NCBI RefSeq assembly: GCF_000208865.1
Contig: NC_018391.1
Coordinates: forward strand, 496,001-560,000
Reading direction: 5' to 3'
DNA from: Neospora caninum Liverpool
Taxonomy: Eukaryota > Apicomplexa > Conoidasida > Eucoccidiorida > Sarcocystidae
Length of the DNA: 64,000 nt
Shown here: in pieces, positions 1-10,480 of the stretch
Position numbering within the stretch: position 1 is the first letter of the stretch
Layout of the letters: each line of letters opens with the position of its first letter
The notes under the pieces: generated by a model
Databases searched by the model: none
Seen by the model: the letters and a program-made list of their open reading frames with translations, nothing else
What the model was told of the DNA's origin: nothing
Translations under genes and position numbers: made by a program

Positions 1-339
1 CTTTCGTGGAGATGAAATCGCTGATCGGATGCGGGTAAATGGACGCGGAAGAAGACCCGCGAAGAACTCCGGACGGCGCAGTCGCGAGCGGCGAGGCAGT
101 TGCGACCGCGCCGAGCTGAACCGCCTCGAGGACAAAGCTGCCAGGCAGCACCGTGACGACGAAATCGAGCAGAGAGCCCGAGTGCGCGGAAATAACCTCG
201 GCCTAAAGACGGAAAAAAAGAGCCAGGGAGAGCGCGGCGGATACACACAGCGGAAAACGCCGCGCAGAAACCGCACGGGGAGAGAAGGGGCGTCTTTCCG
301 AGTGAAGAGGTCGAGACCAGAGAGGAAAGACAAAGATGG

Positions 340-465
340 AGTCCAGAGGAAGAACGAAAAGAAACGGGAAAAGAGAAAGGGCAAGAGAAAGAAGGGCAAG
401 AGAAAGAAGGGGAAAGAGAAAGAAGGGGAAAGAGAAAGAAGGGGAAAGAGGGAGATGGAGCTAAG
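340..465. repeat. Purine-rich short tandem repeat
   Basis: The stretch is almost pure A/G on the plus strand. It iterates imperfect units of about 12 to 13 bases of the type agaaagaagggga. It sits in a long purine-biased region with no recognisable gene, so its open frames give only Arg/Lys/Glu-rich translations that I treat as shadows of composition. Confidence 0.7.
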
Positions 466-726
466 GAGCAAAAAGAGACAAAATAGAGGAAACAGGTTTT
501 TTCAGTTTTGGTGTATGCGTGGATTCGTGTGCTGACCTTTTGGTGTTTCCCACCGTAGTTTAAGGTTTTGTGGGGAGGGACGCGCTGAAAAACGACGCGA
601 GCAATCGAGGATTTTCCACTTCTAGGCAGCCCCGCAATCACAAGGTTCGGCGTCGTTTCGTCGAGGAATCTGCGAAAAGAGACACACTCGTCGCAGACGG
701 GGACTGTCCAAACCGTGCTTTGCGTG

Positions 727-825
727 CCTTTTCTCACTCGAGCGAGAGCCTTTTCTCACTCGAGCGAGAGCCTTTTCTCACTCGAGCAAGAGCCTTTTCT
801 CACTCGAGCAAGAGCCTTTTCGCAG
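727..825. repeat. 22-bp tandem repeat, four copies plus a partial
   Basis: Units begin at 727, 749, 771, 793 and 815, an exact 22-base period. Each full unit starts ccttttctcactcgag and differs only at one or two bases (cgag versus caag) near its end. Every unit carries the palindrome ctcgag. It is not inside any gene I can support. Confidence 0.9.
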
Positions 826-919
826 AGAAACGATCAGGTGAAACCGAGGATTCAAAACAGTCTCAGCAACGACAGAAAGCCGCGTTGCCGCATCTCGCGC
901 CTGCGTCAACGAGGAGAAC

Positions 920-1110
920 GGAAGACAGCAAGAAGAGAGAGAAGAGAAAGAGAAGAGAGAGTAGAGAGGGAGAAGAGAAGGAGAAGAGAGAGAAAAGAGA
1001 GAAGAGAGAGAGAAAAGAGAGAAGAGAGAGAGAAGAGAGAGATAGAAGGAACCGAGAAGGCACCGAGAAGATATCAGAGAGAAGAACGAGAAAGACAGAG
1101 AGAAGAAGGA
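920..1110. repeat. (GA)-rich polypurine tract
   Basis: About 190 bases are nearly all purine on the plus strand, built from gagaa and gagag units. All six frames stay open for this reason alone. Such tracts recur in this window near presumed promoters and untranslated leaders. Confidence 0.75.
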
Positions 1111-1467
1111 AGAATTCCGTGGGAGACGCGAATCCGGGTCGACGCGAAAAGGAGATGAGCGAAGCCGGGGCGTCTCCACGTTCCGCAAAAACACCAAAAA
1201 CGAAACTCTCACGGGAGAGAACGAGGCGAGACACAAGTCGAGCGTGGAAGACGAGCTCGGTGGTGGGGCGGGGAAATGTTTCCAGACAAGAGAGAAGCGA
1301 GAAACACAGAATGTGTAAGAGCGAAATCGAGAACAGGCAGAGCAACACAGGAAACCACCCAGACGAGGACCGGAGAAAGATAGACCAGCTGGTTTAGCCC
1401 ACCTTGCCTCGGTCTTCCTCTCTCCGTCCCAGCTCTCCTTCCTCCTCTGTTCTCCTCTCGATCCTTT

Positions 1468-1760
1468 TCATGTCTCCCACGTGTTTCGTCGTGCGATCCT
1501 CGCGCCTTCCCTTGACCTTCCGAGGGCTCTCTGCGAGACGTACCGGAGTTTGTCGAGTTTGTTCACGAAGAGACGATCGAGCGACTTCAGCGGCGCGGCG
1601 GCGAAGTGAGACGAGAAGGACGCGGAGGGAAGGAACGAGAAGGCCGAAGAATCCGAAGGAGCGGAGTCAGAGGAAGAAGAGTCGGAGGACGCGAGCGCAG
1701 CGAGCGGTGCCGCGGAAGAGGAACTCTCAGCTGGACGCGAGACTCCGGTCTCTTCAGGAG
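1468..1760 (-). CDS. Possible terminal exon of an unidentified minus-strand gene
   Basis: I do not recognise this gene. On the minus strand the reading frame ending at 1468 closes with a charged, non-repetitive stretch (APLKSLDRLFVNKLDKL, then RYVSQRALGRSREGARI) preceded by a Ser/Asp/Ala-rich linker like those in other coccidian proteins. That part looks more protein-like than the surrounding low-complexity frames, and a usable splice acceptor (cgcgtccag) lies near 1740. The frame stays open up to 2910, but its upstream half looks compositional. If real, the gene would be divergent from the PHAX-domain gene at 3358. It could equally be a shadow of the arginine-rich plus-strand composition. 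Confidence 0.22.
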
Positions 1761-2993
1761 AGAGAGAAGCAGTCGTTTCTAAAAAGCGAGAAGCGAGGGA
1801 AAAGCGGGTCAGCGAACGGCGCTCTCTCATCTTTTCTCCCACCCAAGAGCACACCAAAAAAAGGGAGAAAAGCCCGAGAAGGAAACCAGCGGAGCGGGAG
1901 GAAGACCGGTGTGTTTTCAGGAGCGGGGGTTTGAGGACTTGAGAGATTCCGAGCTCGTGTGCATCGAGGCGACCTCTCCCAGACTTCTCTGCAAGGCCTT
2001 CCGGGAAAAAGCGGTGACGCCTTCCTCCTCTCACCTTTTGTAAAAAAATCGGAGACGAAGCAAGGCTGCTCCGAACGGTTACCGTGGACCTGTCTCTGGA
2101 CTCTCGCGCCGGGTGTCTCCAGGATCTGTTGCCCTGGAGACAAAAAAAACGCGACGGTTTGGACCGAACGTCGCTCGTGTTGCAGAAACGCGAAATCTGG
2201 GGAGGCAGCCTGCCAGAGCAGGAATTCAGCCCGCGCCCGTTGCAGTGCCGGTGTACAGACACCTGGGCGAGTCCGGAGACTTCGAAAGGCGACGAGCTCG
2301 GCAAGTCTCCCCGCGCTTCTTTCGCGACAAACAGAGAGGAACGAGGAAGGACAGCATCTGTGCTTCCCTTGCGAAAAAAATCGAGTCTTCTCCGAGGGCC
2401 GTAGGTCTCGCCACCCTCATGCTCTCGAAGTTCGGGCACGCGCGCGCTCCATTCTCTCTCGCGAACCAGAGCATAAAAAAAGACTTTCAGCGCTCTCGGG
2501 CGGAGCAAAAACGCACGAAATCCCGCGATCAACAGCTCGGAACTCGCGAGGTTTTTAAAGGGGCGAAAAGTGAGGCTGTGTCCGGGAAAGAGAGACCGCA
2601 GAAGTCTCGAAGAGCTTCCAAAGCGGCCCGGGGAGTTCGCAAACCGCATGCAAGCAGCTTGCCCAACGCTCGAAAACCCCCGAGCGTGCGGAAGACGCAC
2701 GAGACAAAACGCCCGACGCACACGGAAGAGTGCGAAAAGACAGGCACCGGAAGGAAAGAAGAACAAGAAAGAAAAAGAGAGAAAAAGAAAGGAAGAGAAA
2801 GGGGGAGAGGAAGAACCAGAGAGAAGGAGACGCTGGAGGTCGATTTTGTCTTTCAATCGGTGTTTGGGACGATGTGTGTTGGGGCTCCAGGGACACAGCG
2901 CCGAATCCACTCTTCGCGATCTTTTTCTCTCGGCTGAGATCTCAGAAGATCGTTTTCGTCGTCCGTCGAATCAAACTGAGGAGTTTCTTGAAT

Positions 2994-3207
2994 CCGAATT
3001 TCCACGGGGATTCAAGGCAGAAAAACATGTTCCTTCGCCCTGTCGCCTGGCCTTCCCTCCTCCTCGTTCTCCTTTTCCTTCTTTTTGTTCTGCTCCTTTT
3101 CCGAATTTCCACGGGGATTCAAGGCAGAAAAACATGTTCCTTCGCCCTGTCGCCTGGACTTCCCTCCTCCTCGTTCTCCTTTTCCTTCTTTTTGTTCTGC
3201 TCCTTTT
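2994..3207. repeat. 107-bp tandem duplication
   Basis: Two adjacent copies (2994-3100 and 3101-3207) begin ccgaatttccacggggattc and end tgctcctttt. They are nearly identical; the one difference I saw is ctggcc versus ctggac. The duplication lies 150 to 360 bases upstream of the PHAX-domain start codon, in a T/C-rich leader or promoter stretch. Confidence 0.9.
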
Positions 3208-3357
3208 CCTCCTTTTTCTTCAGCTCAGTATCCCTCTTCTCCCCCCTCCGTTTTTTCGTTCGCTTATTCTTTCGCACTCAGTGCTTGTTGTGAACGTGAA
3301 AGCCTGTTTACAGCCTATTTTCCTGCTTCTCTCCTCTCCATTCGACAAAGTTTTCGC

Positions 3358-5757
3358 ATGATGACGCCCGTTCCCTTCTCACCGAGAGCCTGCGGCGCCG
3401 CCTCCGCTCCGGCGAGCTCGGTCGCCTCAGGTTGGTGGTCTCAACTGGAGGAATTGCAAGGCCTCGAAGGAAGAGCCGCACCGCGGAAACCGCGGCAAAT
3501 CCCCCACAACGCAACATCCCACTCCTCTTCAGCGTGTTCCGCTTCTGTCTCGTCTGATTCTCAGCGCGCCGCTTCTTCCTCGTGCGCATTTCGTCCTCCT
3601 GGCCTCAGGGCGAAACTCAGCCGGGGAGATAACTCCGGACTCAAGAAACGCGCAAGAGAAGAAAAAGAAAGAGAAGCAAGAGAAGGACGAGGCGGAGGCG
3701 TGCCGACTGCGGCGGCTCTGCGAGCGCGTCAGCCTCCAGTCGCAAAAGAAGTTCAAGAAGAGCACGGCGAAGACGCCTCTTCCTACTTTGCTTCGCTCTC
3801 TTCTCGCGCTTCTTCTCAGGCTGCCTCGAATCTGGTCTCATCTGACTCTCAAAGTCCGTTCGTGCGGCGCGTGGTTCTTCGCGAGCGCAGCGAGGGAGAC
3901 AGCGCGTCTCTCTCTCTCCCTCTGCCTGAGTCTGCTGCGTTTGCCCCCGGAGTCTCTTCTTCTGTATCGGCTGCTGGAGTCTCCAAGGCGCGGCGAGGCG
4001 CTTTCTCTTCCGAGAGACGCCGGCGCGCGCCCAACTCCGGCGACTTCTCTCCGGCCGCTCGCAAGCGCAGACGCGGGGAGACCGTGAAGGGACAGGCGCT
4101 GGCCGTTTCGGGAGAGGAGCGAGAAGAAGAACTCCGGAAAGATGTGCTGGACACGGTCAAGATCCTGACGAGTCCGGAGGAAATCGACGCGCTCGTGTGC
4201 ATTCTCGCGAAACTCGGCGAGCGCAACTTCGCGCTCTTCGAGCGAGTGATTCATCGGCGCGGGCGCGAAGAGTGCATGGAGATTCTCGAAGAAACTCTCG
4301 TGAGTTCGGTTTAATCAAACGCGCAGCGTCGTCTGGGGACGGAGCGCTGTCGCGCGCGCGTCTCTCTCTCTCTCTCTGTGGGGGTTTTCAGACTCAAGAA
4401 ACGGGCGAGCAGACACCCGCCAAACAGCTTTCGTCACCGACCCCGCTGCGTTCGTCTCGCGGACCATCTGTGCTCCTCGTTTTTCTCGCCTTCTCTTTCC
4501 GGGGTTTCGGTGTCTCCCCCGTCTCTGGCGTCGCCTTCTGGGCGTTCGTCTCCCTTCTTCGCAGTTTCTTCTCGGCCGCGAGCGGGTGGGCTTGTCTTCG
4601 CCGACCTTGTCTCGGCTTTTGCGTATGCGCCTCGAAGCCGAGAGAGCAGACAGGCAGGCCGTCTCGTTCCGTCGTCGGCGCTTCTCCCGCCGCCTTCGTC
4701 AGTCGGCATCACATCTCCACACCCAAGTTTTAAAAGTTGGTCGCCAGTGCGCTGTCTTAGCAGACCGTTTTCTGACTGCTCTTTTCCAGCACAGGGGGGG
4801 GGTGGCGTGGAATCGCATGCATCCGCGCCGATTTCGGTGTCTCGTGAAACCGAAGGGACTTCAGAAGACGGTCGGTTCGTCTCTGATGCGCCACGGAGCG
4901 CTCGCGGATCGCCGTGTCTGCGCCGTCTCCTTTCGTAGGTGTTTGTCGTGCAAGTTCGTCCTCTTCTTGAAACGGGGCGTGTTACCTCCTTTTTCTCGGG
5001 TCTATTGTCTTTTGCCTTTTTTTGCAGGCCGTGGAGAGCGCCGGCGGTCAGAGCCTGCCTTGCGGGCGTCGGAAAAGCCCAGGCGGCGTCTTTTTGCGTC
5101 TCCTCCAAAATCGGTGCGGTGAAACAACAGAACACCAAAAACGAGCAAACACGAGAAAAGAGGGAAAGCGAGCGGAAGGCCGCGGTCAGCGGCCGAATCG
5201 GTGACGAAGACCGAGAGAAGAGAGAAGGCAGAAGAGCTGCGAGCGGGGGGAAACCACGAAGGCGAAAACACCTTTCGTAAACAGTCACATAAAAATATAC
5301 AAATGTGTATATAACTGTTTGTATAAATATATATATATATATATATGTATAGAACCGTGGCTGCATGTAGTGGTTTTTATTTGTATATGCAAATCTATTA
5401 GGAGTTGAAGAGAAGGTGACAAACTCACATGTGCATGCATCGGCGTTTGCACTGTGAGACGTGCCTAGCGGGACCGTGTGTGTGTCTCCAGGATGAACTT
5501 GCTGCAGTCTCTCTTGTCCCTCTTGGTTTTGCAGGATTTCTGCCGAGGACAAAAAGTTCATTTGGGATGAACAACAACGCGCTCAGAGGGAGAGAAAAAA
5601 GCTTTTGAAGAGTGCAAAGAGGCGCCTCGACAGGGAATGCATGGATGCGCCAGGAGTCAGAGAAGTGCGAAATGAAGACGAACAAAGACACAGAGAGACG
5701 CGAGACTACCGGGATGCTGGCCTCGACGAAGAAGAAGAAGGCGAATGCAAAGAATAA
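3358..5757 (+). CDS. PHAX-domain RNA-binding protein (snRNA-export adaptor family)
   Basis: Model: exons 3358-4299, 5028-5113 and 5535-5757, giving 416 residues with all phases agreeing. Residues 1-250 are Ser/Arg-rich and probably disordered. The PHAX RNA-binding domain begins near residue 262 with DTVKILTSPEEIDALVCIL, continues through GREECMEILEETL across intron 1, and closes in exon 2 with VESAGG and GRRKSPGGVFLRLLQ (residues about 327-341). This corresponds to the family signature GG...GSRRR-T-P-G-G-V-F. Exon 3 gives a charged helix (ISAEDKKFIWDEQQRAQRER) and an acidic tail. In animals PHAX links m7G-capped U snRNAs to export machinery and also binds C/D snoRNAs; here only the RNA-binding module is evident, so snRNA or snoRNA binding in the nucleus is the inference. 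Two ATGs lie in tandem at 3358 and 3361; I took the first. Confidence 0.8.
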
Positions 5758-8700
5758 GAATTCGGATGCAGAGAGGAGGGATCGGGACACTTGGGGTGGG
5801 AGTCGGGAGCACGGGAGAGAAAGAACAGGACAGAGGGAGGCAACGGAAAGAGAACGGGAAAGAAGAGCGAAAGGGAGAGGAGAACCGTTTCCAGATCAAG
5901 GGGAGAGAGACGCTTTCGCGAGCTCACGCGTGTATCCCGTCAGCCGCTCCTTACGTTTTTTAATCCTTTTTGACACATTGGGTTCGCGCGTTTTTGTTTT
6001 CTCTTCAAAACGTTCGTGAGTCGTCCGCGCCGGGTCGTTCTCAATCTCGCATCTCTCTCTTTGTTTGCTGGCCTCTGTTTCGCGCCTTCAACACACAGAC
6101 TTTCAACTCCTTCTTTCGGGAAAAAAGTTTCTTTTCACGAGAGACAAGTTTTCCGAAGAGGATCCTTCCCTGCACGCCGTCGCAAAGCTCTCGTTAACAA
6201 ACTCTCGTTTCTCTTCTCTCTTTTCTCTTCTCGCGCTTTCTCTTCTCTTCCTTCTCGCTCTTTCTCTTGTCTTCCTTTCTGTGCTCCTCGCGCGTCTCCG
6301 GTCTCCAGTGTCTTCTGGTCTTCCTGCTCGCCTCGACGCTTCTATGGCGAGGCGTCACGACGTCCTTGTTCTCCCTCCTGTTCCTTCAGTTTTGATCTTC
6401 TCTCTCAGTCGCACAGGTTGGTGCGTTCGCCGTGAGACTGCGTTCGCGGTTTTGGCTCGCGTCGCTTTGCAGTCTCTCCCAGCCCGTCCGCGCTTCCGAG
6501 AGTTAACCGAAGCGGTATCTCGGGCACGAGGCACAGGCGACGCGCACACGCGAGGCATCCTCTTGATTATTATAGGTAGTGCTATTCCACAACACGCACA
6601 ACATGCAACTTCGCGCCTTGAAGGAACAGGCGTCGAAAGGAGACGAGGAGGCACGGCTTTTGCTCGCCTCTTCCCCGCGCTGCCTCGACCTCTTTCGTCT
6701 CCTTTCGACGCCTGTTTCTTCAAACGCGCGGTGGGGCATTCAAGGCGCATCGCCACGCGAGGAGCGCGAAGAAGCTACACAAGACGACGCGAGAGAAATG
6801 AGGAAGAGAAAAAGAAGAAGGAACGCGGAGAAGGGAAGGAAGACACAACTAGGAACAGGCAGACTCGCAAGAAGACTCGGAAGCGATGTGAGAAGACGAG
6901 ACGACACATCGGGTGTTTCGCTTTTTCTCTTTGTCGCGTCTTTTTTTCGGGAAGAAACCTGGGAAAGAAGAAAAGACACGAGTCTCCGAGGCAGCTGACG
7001 ACGCACCGTCGTGGAACGATCCGTTGTGGGTGCGCCTCTGGCGACCGCAGGGGGCGAGACGAAAGGGAGAGAAATGAATCGCAAGACGAAGGAGCTCGAA
7101 GGGCCGAGAAGAGAGGAAATCGTGGGTCTCTGGAGAGAGTCTGAGAAGAGTTTTCTCGCGGGATTCTCTCCGCTTTTTCTTCCTCCTCTCAACAGACGCT
7201 TCCTCTGCGGCGTTGACTGCCTGGCAGAACAGCCTCTGTCTTGGACGGACACACTCCCCAGCAGGCGAGCGTTTGGAGAAAAGAGGTGGGATGCACGAGA
7301 ACACGAGGAGAGAGGAATTTGAGACCAGCTGAATTGAGAGGCGGCTGGCGCGTTCTTCAGGTTTATGAATTCAGAGGAAAGCAAGGAAAAGCGCGCTTTC
7401 TACACCCCCTTCTCGCGACTCGAGGGGGGCGAACACCCCGGGCAACAACCAAGATGGGCGAGGCCCGATTTTGTTTTCAGCAATTTCTTCTGTTTGGCAA
7501 AAGAGAGGGACGGGAGTTTTTCGAAACATGCAAGAGAAACGCCCGCGTGCGCAGGAACAGGGACGTCGGGAAACGTTTTCTCGAAGAGAGATGGCAGAAA
7601 CGCGAGAAAGAAGTGCGTGGCAAAAAGCCCTTTTTCTCGCGGGGGGTGTACATACAGGTTCGAGCGGCGTGAACAAGACGCGTTATTCGCAGCGAAAAGA
7701 GAGACGAACAAGGCCCGAGAAAGAGCGCGTTTGTTTCCTTTCTAATCCTTCGATTTGTACCTTTTCTATCCTTGCTCGAAAAGAAAGACTCGGGTGTCTC
7801 CGCGGTCCCACGCTCTCCCCCTTAGCGGAAGAACCTTTTCAGCGTTGAGGAGCGATGCCTCTAACGTTTACGAACTCTAGGCGCAAAACTTTTGGATAAA
7901 CAGGTATTCGCGCATTTATCTCTGGACACATTTGTGTCTTTGACGTTCTTTCTTGAGATTTCCGCGAATATATGTGTAGGTTCGTGGGATCCCCGCTGTT
8001 TCGTCTTTCTCGTCTCTTGAGAAAGAGCGTCGTATTTCGGTTCCTGTGCCACAGTGGTGGACTCTGTTGCCATGTGTTCTCGGAAGCATTTCACTTTTCC
8101 TGCGCACATCTTCCCCTCGAAGTCGAAAAAAGATATGTGTACCGAGCTCGACGGTAGAACGGAGACTGACGAGGGACCGACTCGCGTGGACGATGAAAGG
8201 GAGGAGGTTTCTCTCATTTCGCCGTTTTGCAGTTGACTATCTCCAAGCAAAGGAGAGAAACTGGGAAAGAGAAGAAATCACGGGGGGATAGCATTCCTGT
8301 ATCTCACTCCGCGGAATCGGCTAGACACAACGTTCAGTCTCGACACAGCTGTGGCGAGCATCGATGAGTGGAGACCGCAGAAGGCGAGACACTGGCTTCA
8401 GCTAGCCCGGGAATTTCGCGAGTTCGGCGGCTGCAGAGAAAGAAGAGAGGGCTCACTCGGTGACTGTAGGAGTCTCTTGAAGGATGAAAGATTGTCGTCT
8501 TCGAAGCGTTTTTAAGGACGATTTTGTGTCGCTTTCTCTTCGTTGAGCGGATAGGCCCGGAGCAAAACCTGCCACGGTCCTACGAGAGAGGGGGGCGAAG
8601 AGCCGCAAAGAATGCCTTCGAAAAGGTTCGGGGGATGGCGAGGAAAAAGAGAGAAAACGAAGACGAACAAGAGAGAGAACAAGCGGGAAAAACGAGGCAA

Positions 8701-9308
8701 GGAGAGACGCAGTCACGGCAGAGTCTTTTCCTCTCCTGGGAGAGATTAAAAGGATACAAAGGAAGGGCGTGAGAGAAATCAAGCGACACACATCGGCGGC
8801 AAGGTCGTCTCAGCGAATTTGCGCAGAAAAGCTTGTGCGAAAAACTCCAGAGCTGGGACCACGGCGACACAGGAAAAAAACGAGGTCAACACCCGTCCCC
8901 GCATTTCTTTGAGTTCTCCATCTCTTCTCTTGAAGGCGGCGTTTCCAATTGTTTGTGAGGGTGTCATCATACCTGCGCATGTGGTAAGTAACGTTTCTGG
9001 AAGTACCGAGGGAGAACAGAGGATGCGCCCGCCTCGTGCAGGGGAAAAGGGAAAACCTTTGACCAGCTGGGGAAGGAGAAGAGAAAAGGGAATGCGAGAG
9101 GAAAAGAACGATGATGCGGGTTGTCGCGAAACCGTCGTAACTTCGTCGTTTCTCTGTCCCTCGGGGACTTCTGCTTCCTTAGAGAGAGCCGGGAGACGCG
9201 AACTGCGAGTCCCCAGAGAAAAGGAGAGAGACAAAAAAGACGACCCCGTTTCTTCTCCAAAGTTCTCGTCCCAAGTCTTCTCCTTCCTCGTTTCCTCTCG
9301 GCCTTCCT
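5758..9308. other. Intergenic stretch without a recognised gene
   Basis: It holds purine-rich (5750-5890, 6780-6850) and pyrimidine-rich (6200-6300) runs and a foldback at 6611-6730. One exon-like block lies at 8779-8985. On the plus strand it ends in a perfect donor (gtaagt after position 8982). On the minus strand it follows an acceptor and reads GMMTPSQTIGNAAFKRRDGE before a stop at 8779. I could not match either reading to a family, so I do not call a gene. Confidence 0.5.
6611..6730. repeat. Imperfect inverted repeat (about 40-bp arms)
   Basis: The left arm (about 6611-6650) contains acaggcgtcgaaaggagacg. The reverse complement of the right arm (about 6691-6730) contains the same 20-mer, flanked by further similarity (cgcgccttgaagg versus cgcgcgtttgaag). 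The arms flank a loop of roughly 40 bases, so the transcript of either strand could form a long hairpin. No coding gene is supported here. Confidence 0.85.
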
Positions 9309-9620
9309 AGAACGTCTCTTTTCTCACCTCCGGCTATCTCACTCGGCTCCATCTCATCTCTCTCTGGGCTTTGGTGTCTCCGCCGCGATTCACTTTCACT
9401 CTTTTTTTCCTCTCTCCATCCCCTTTTCTCCTTGTCTCCTTCTCTTCCTTCTCAGTCTCTACCCTTCCTCTTATCCCTTTCTTCTACCTCCTTCTCGCTT
9501 TCTCTTTCCCTAGCTGCCTCCGTCTTTTCTCTCCATATTCTCTCCGTATTCTTCTCATCCTCCTCCTCACTCTCTTTAATGGAATCTCTCCCTCAGTCTG
9601 CCTCTCTCTGCCTCGCTGAT
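9309..9620 (+). promoter_or_regulatory. Pyrimidine-rich leader of the J-protein gene
   Basis: About 300 bases are strongly C/T-biased on the sense strand (ctctctcc, cttctc and similar) and end some 320 bases before the J-protein start codon. A similar block precedes the VTT gene. I infer a promoter or 5' untranslated region. There is no TATA box and no defined start site can be read from sequence. Confidence 0.4.
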
Positions 9621-9937
9621 TTCTCGCATGCATATCCGAGGTCGCATTTTGGAGGTCTCGCGCTTCCTCGAGACGCGCACGACCTTCCGTTTTCTCTCGA
9701 AATCGATTTCGAGCGGCAACGGCCCGTCGCTTTCTGCGTCCGTTTTTGTCGACTTCCTCTAACGAAGTCGCATCTTCTCGGCCGCTGCGCAGATCCCCGA
9801 GGGTATTCACAAAACGCGATTCGTTCACCTCGCCAACACGGTCCGGGTGTTTGGGACGCCGCCCTGTTGTGCGGGAGCTACTCGAGCTACAGTAACGCTC
9901 AGGCGCGCCGTCAAAGTGTCCGTACACCCCACCGAAC

Positions 9938-10430
9938 ATGGCGGGCGATGGCGGTGCGCGGAAAGCCGTCTGCTACTACGAGTTGCTGCAAGTGGATCGG
10001 ACCAGTTCTCTGGACGAGATCAAGAAGGCCTTTCGGCGCCAAGCGCTGATTCACCACCCCGACAAAAATGCTCACCGCGTCGAGGAAGCGACGCGCTTCT
10101 TCCAGCAACTCCAGGAAGCCTACGAGTGCCTAAGCGACCCGCAGGTGAGAATTCTTGTCTTTTTTCGTCGCTTTCTTCTCGTGCTCGGTCTTCCCTCCCA
10201 CCTGACACAGCGCCACGGACAGCAGTTTTGTGAAAAAGGTGTCTGTCCACATTCGCAGAGAGACATCTCAAACTCTCGCGCGGTTTCCGCGATCTTGCGG
10301 TCTACTAATCAGCACATCACAATACTTACCTATAAATATATACATATATATACATATATATATACATATATATACATATATATATACATATATATACATA
10401 TATATGTGTGTGTAGTTGTATGTACGTACA

Positions 10431-10480
<50 letters not shown>

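Noticed and set aside
570..1397. Long plus-strand frame rich in Glu/Arg/Lys
   Set aside because: The frame is open because of the GA-rich tract, shows no domain, and overlaps equally long frames on the other strand.
9484..9939. Minus-strand frame starting at an ATG that overlaps the J-protein start
   Set aside because: The shared ATG comes from the palindrome CATG; the product is the Arg-rich complement of a pyrimidine tract.
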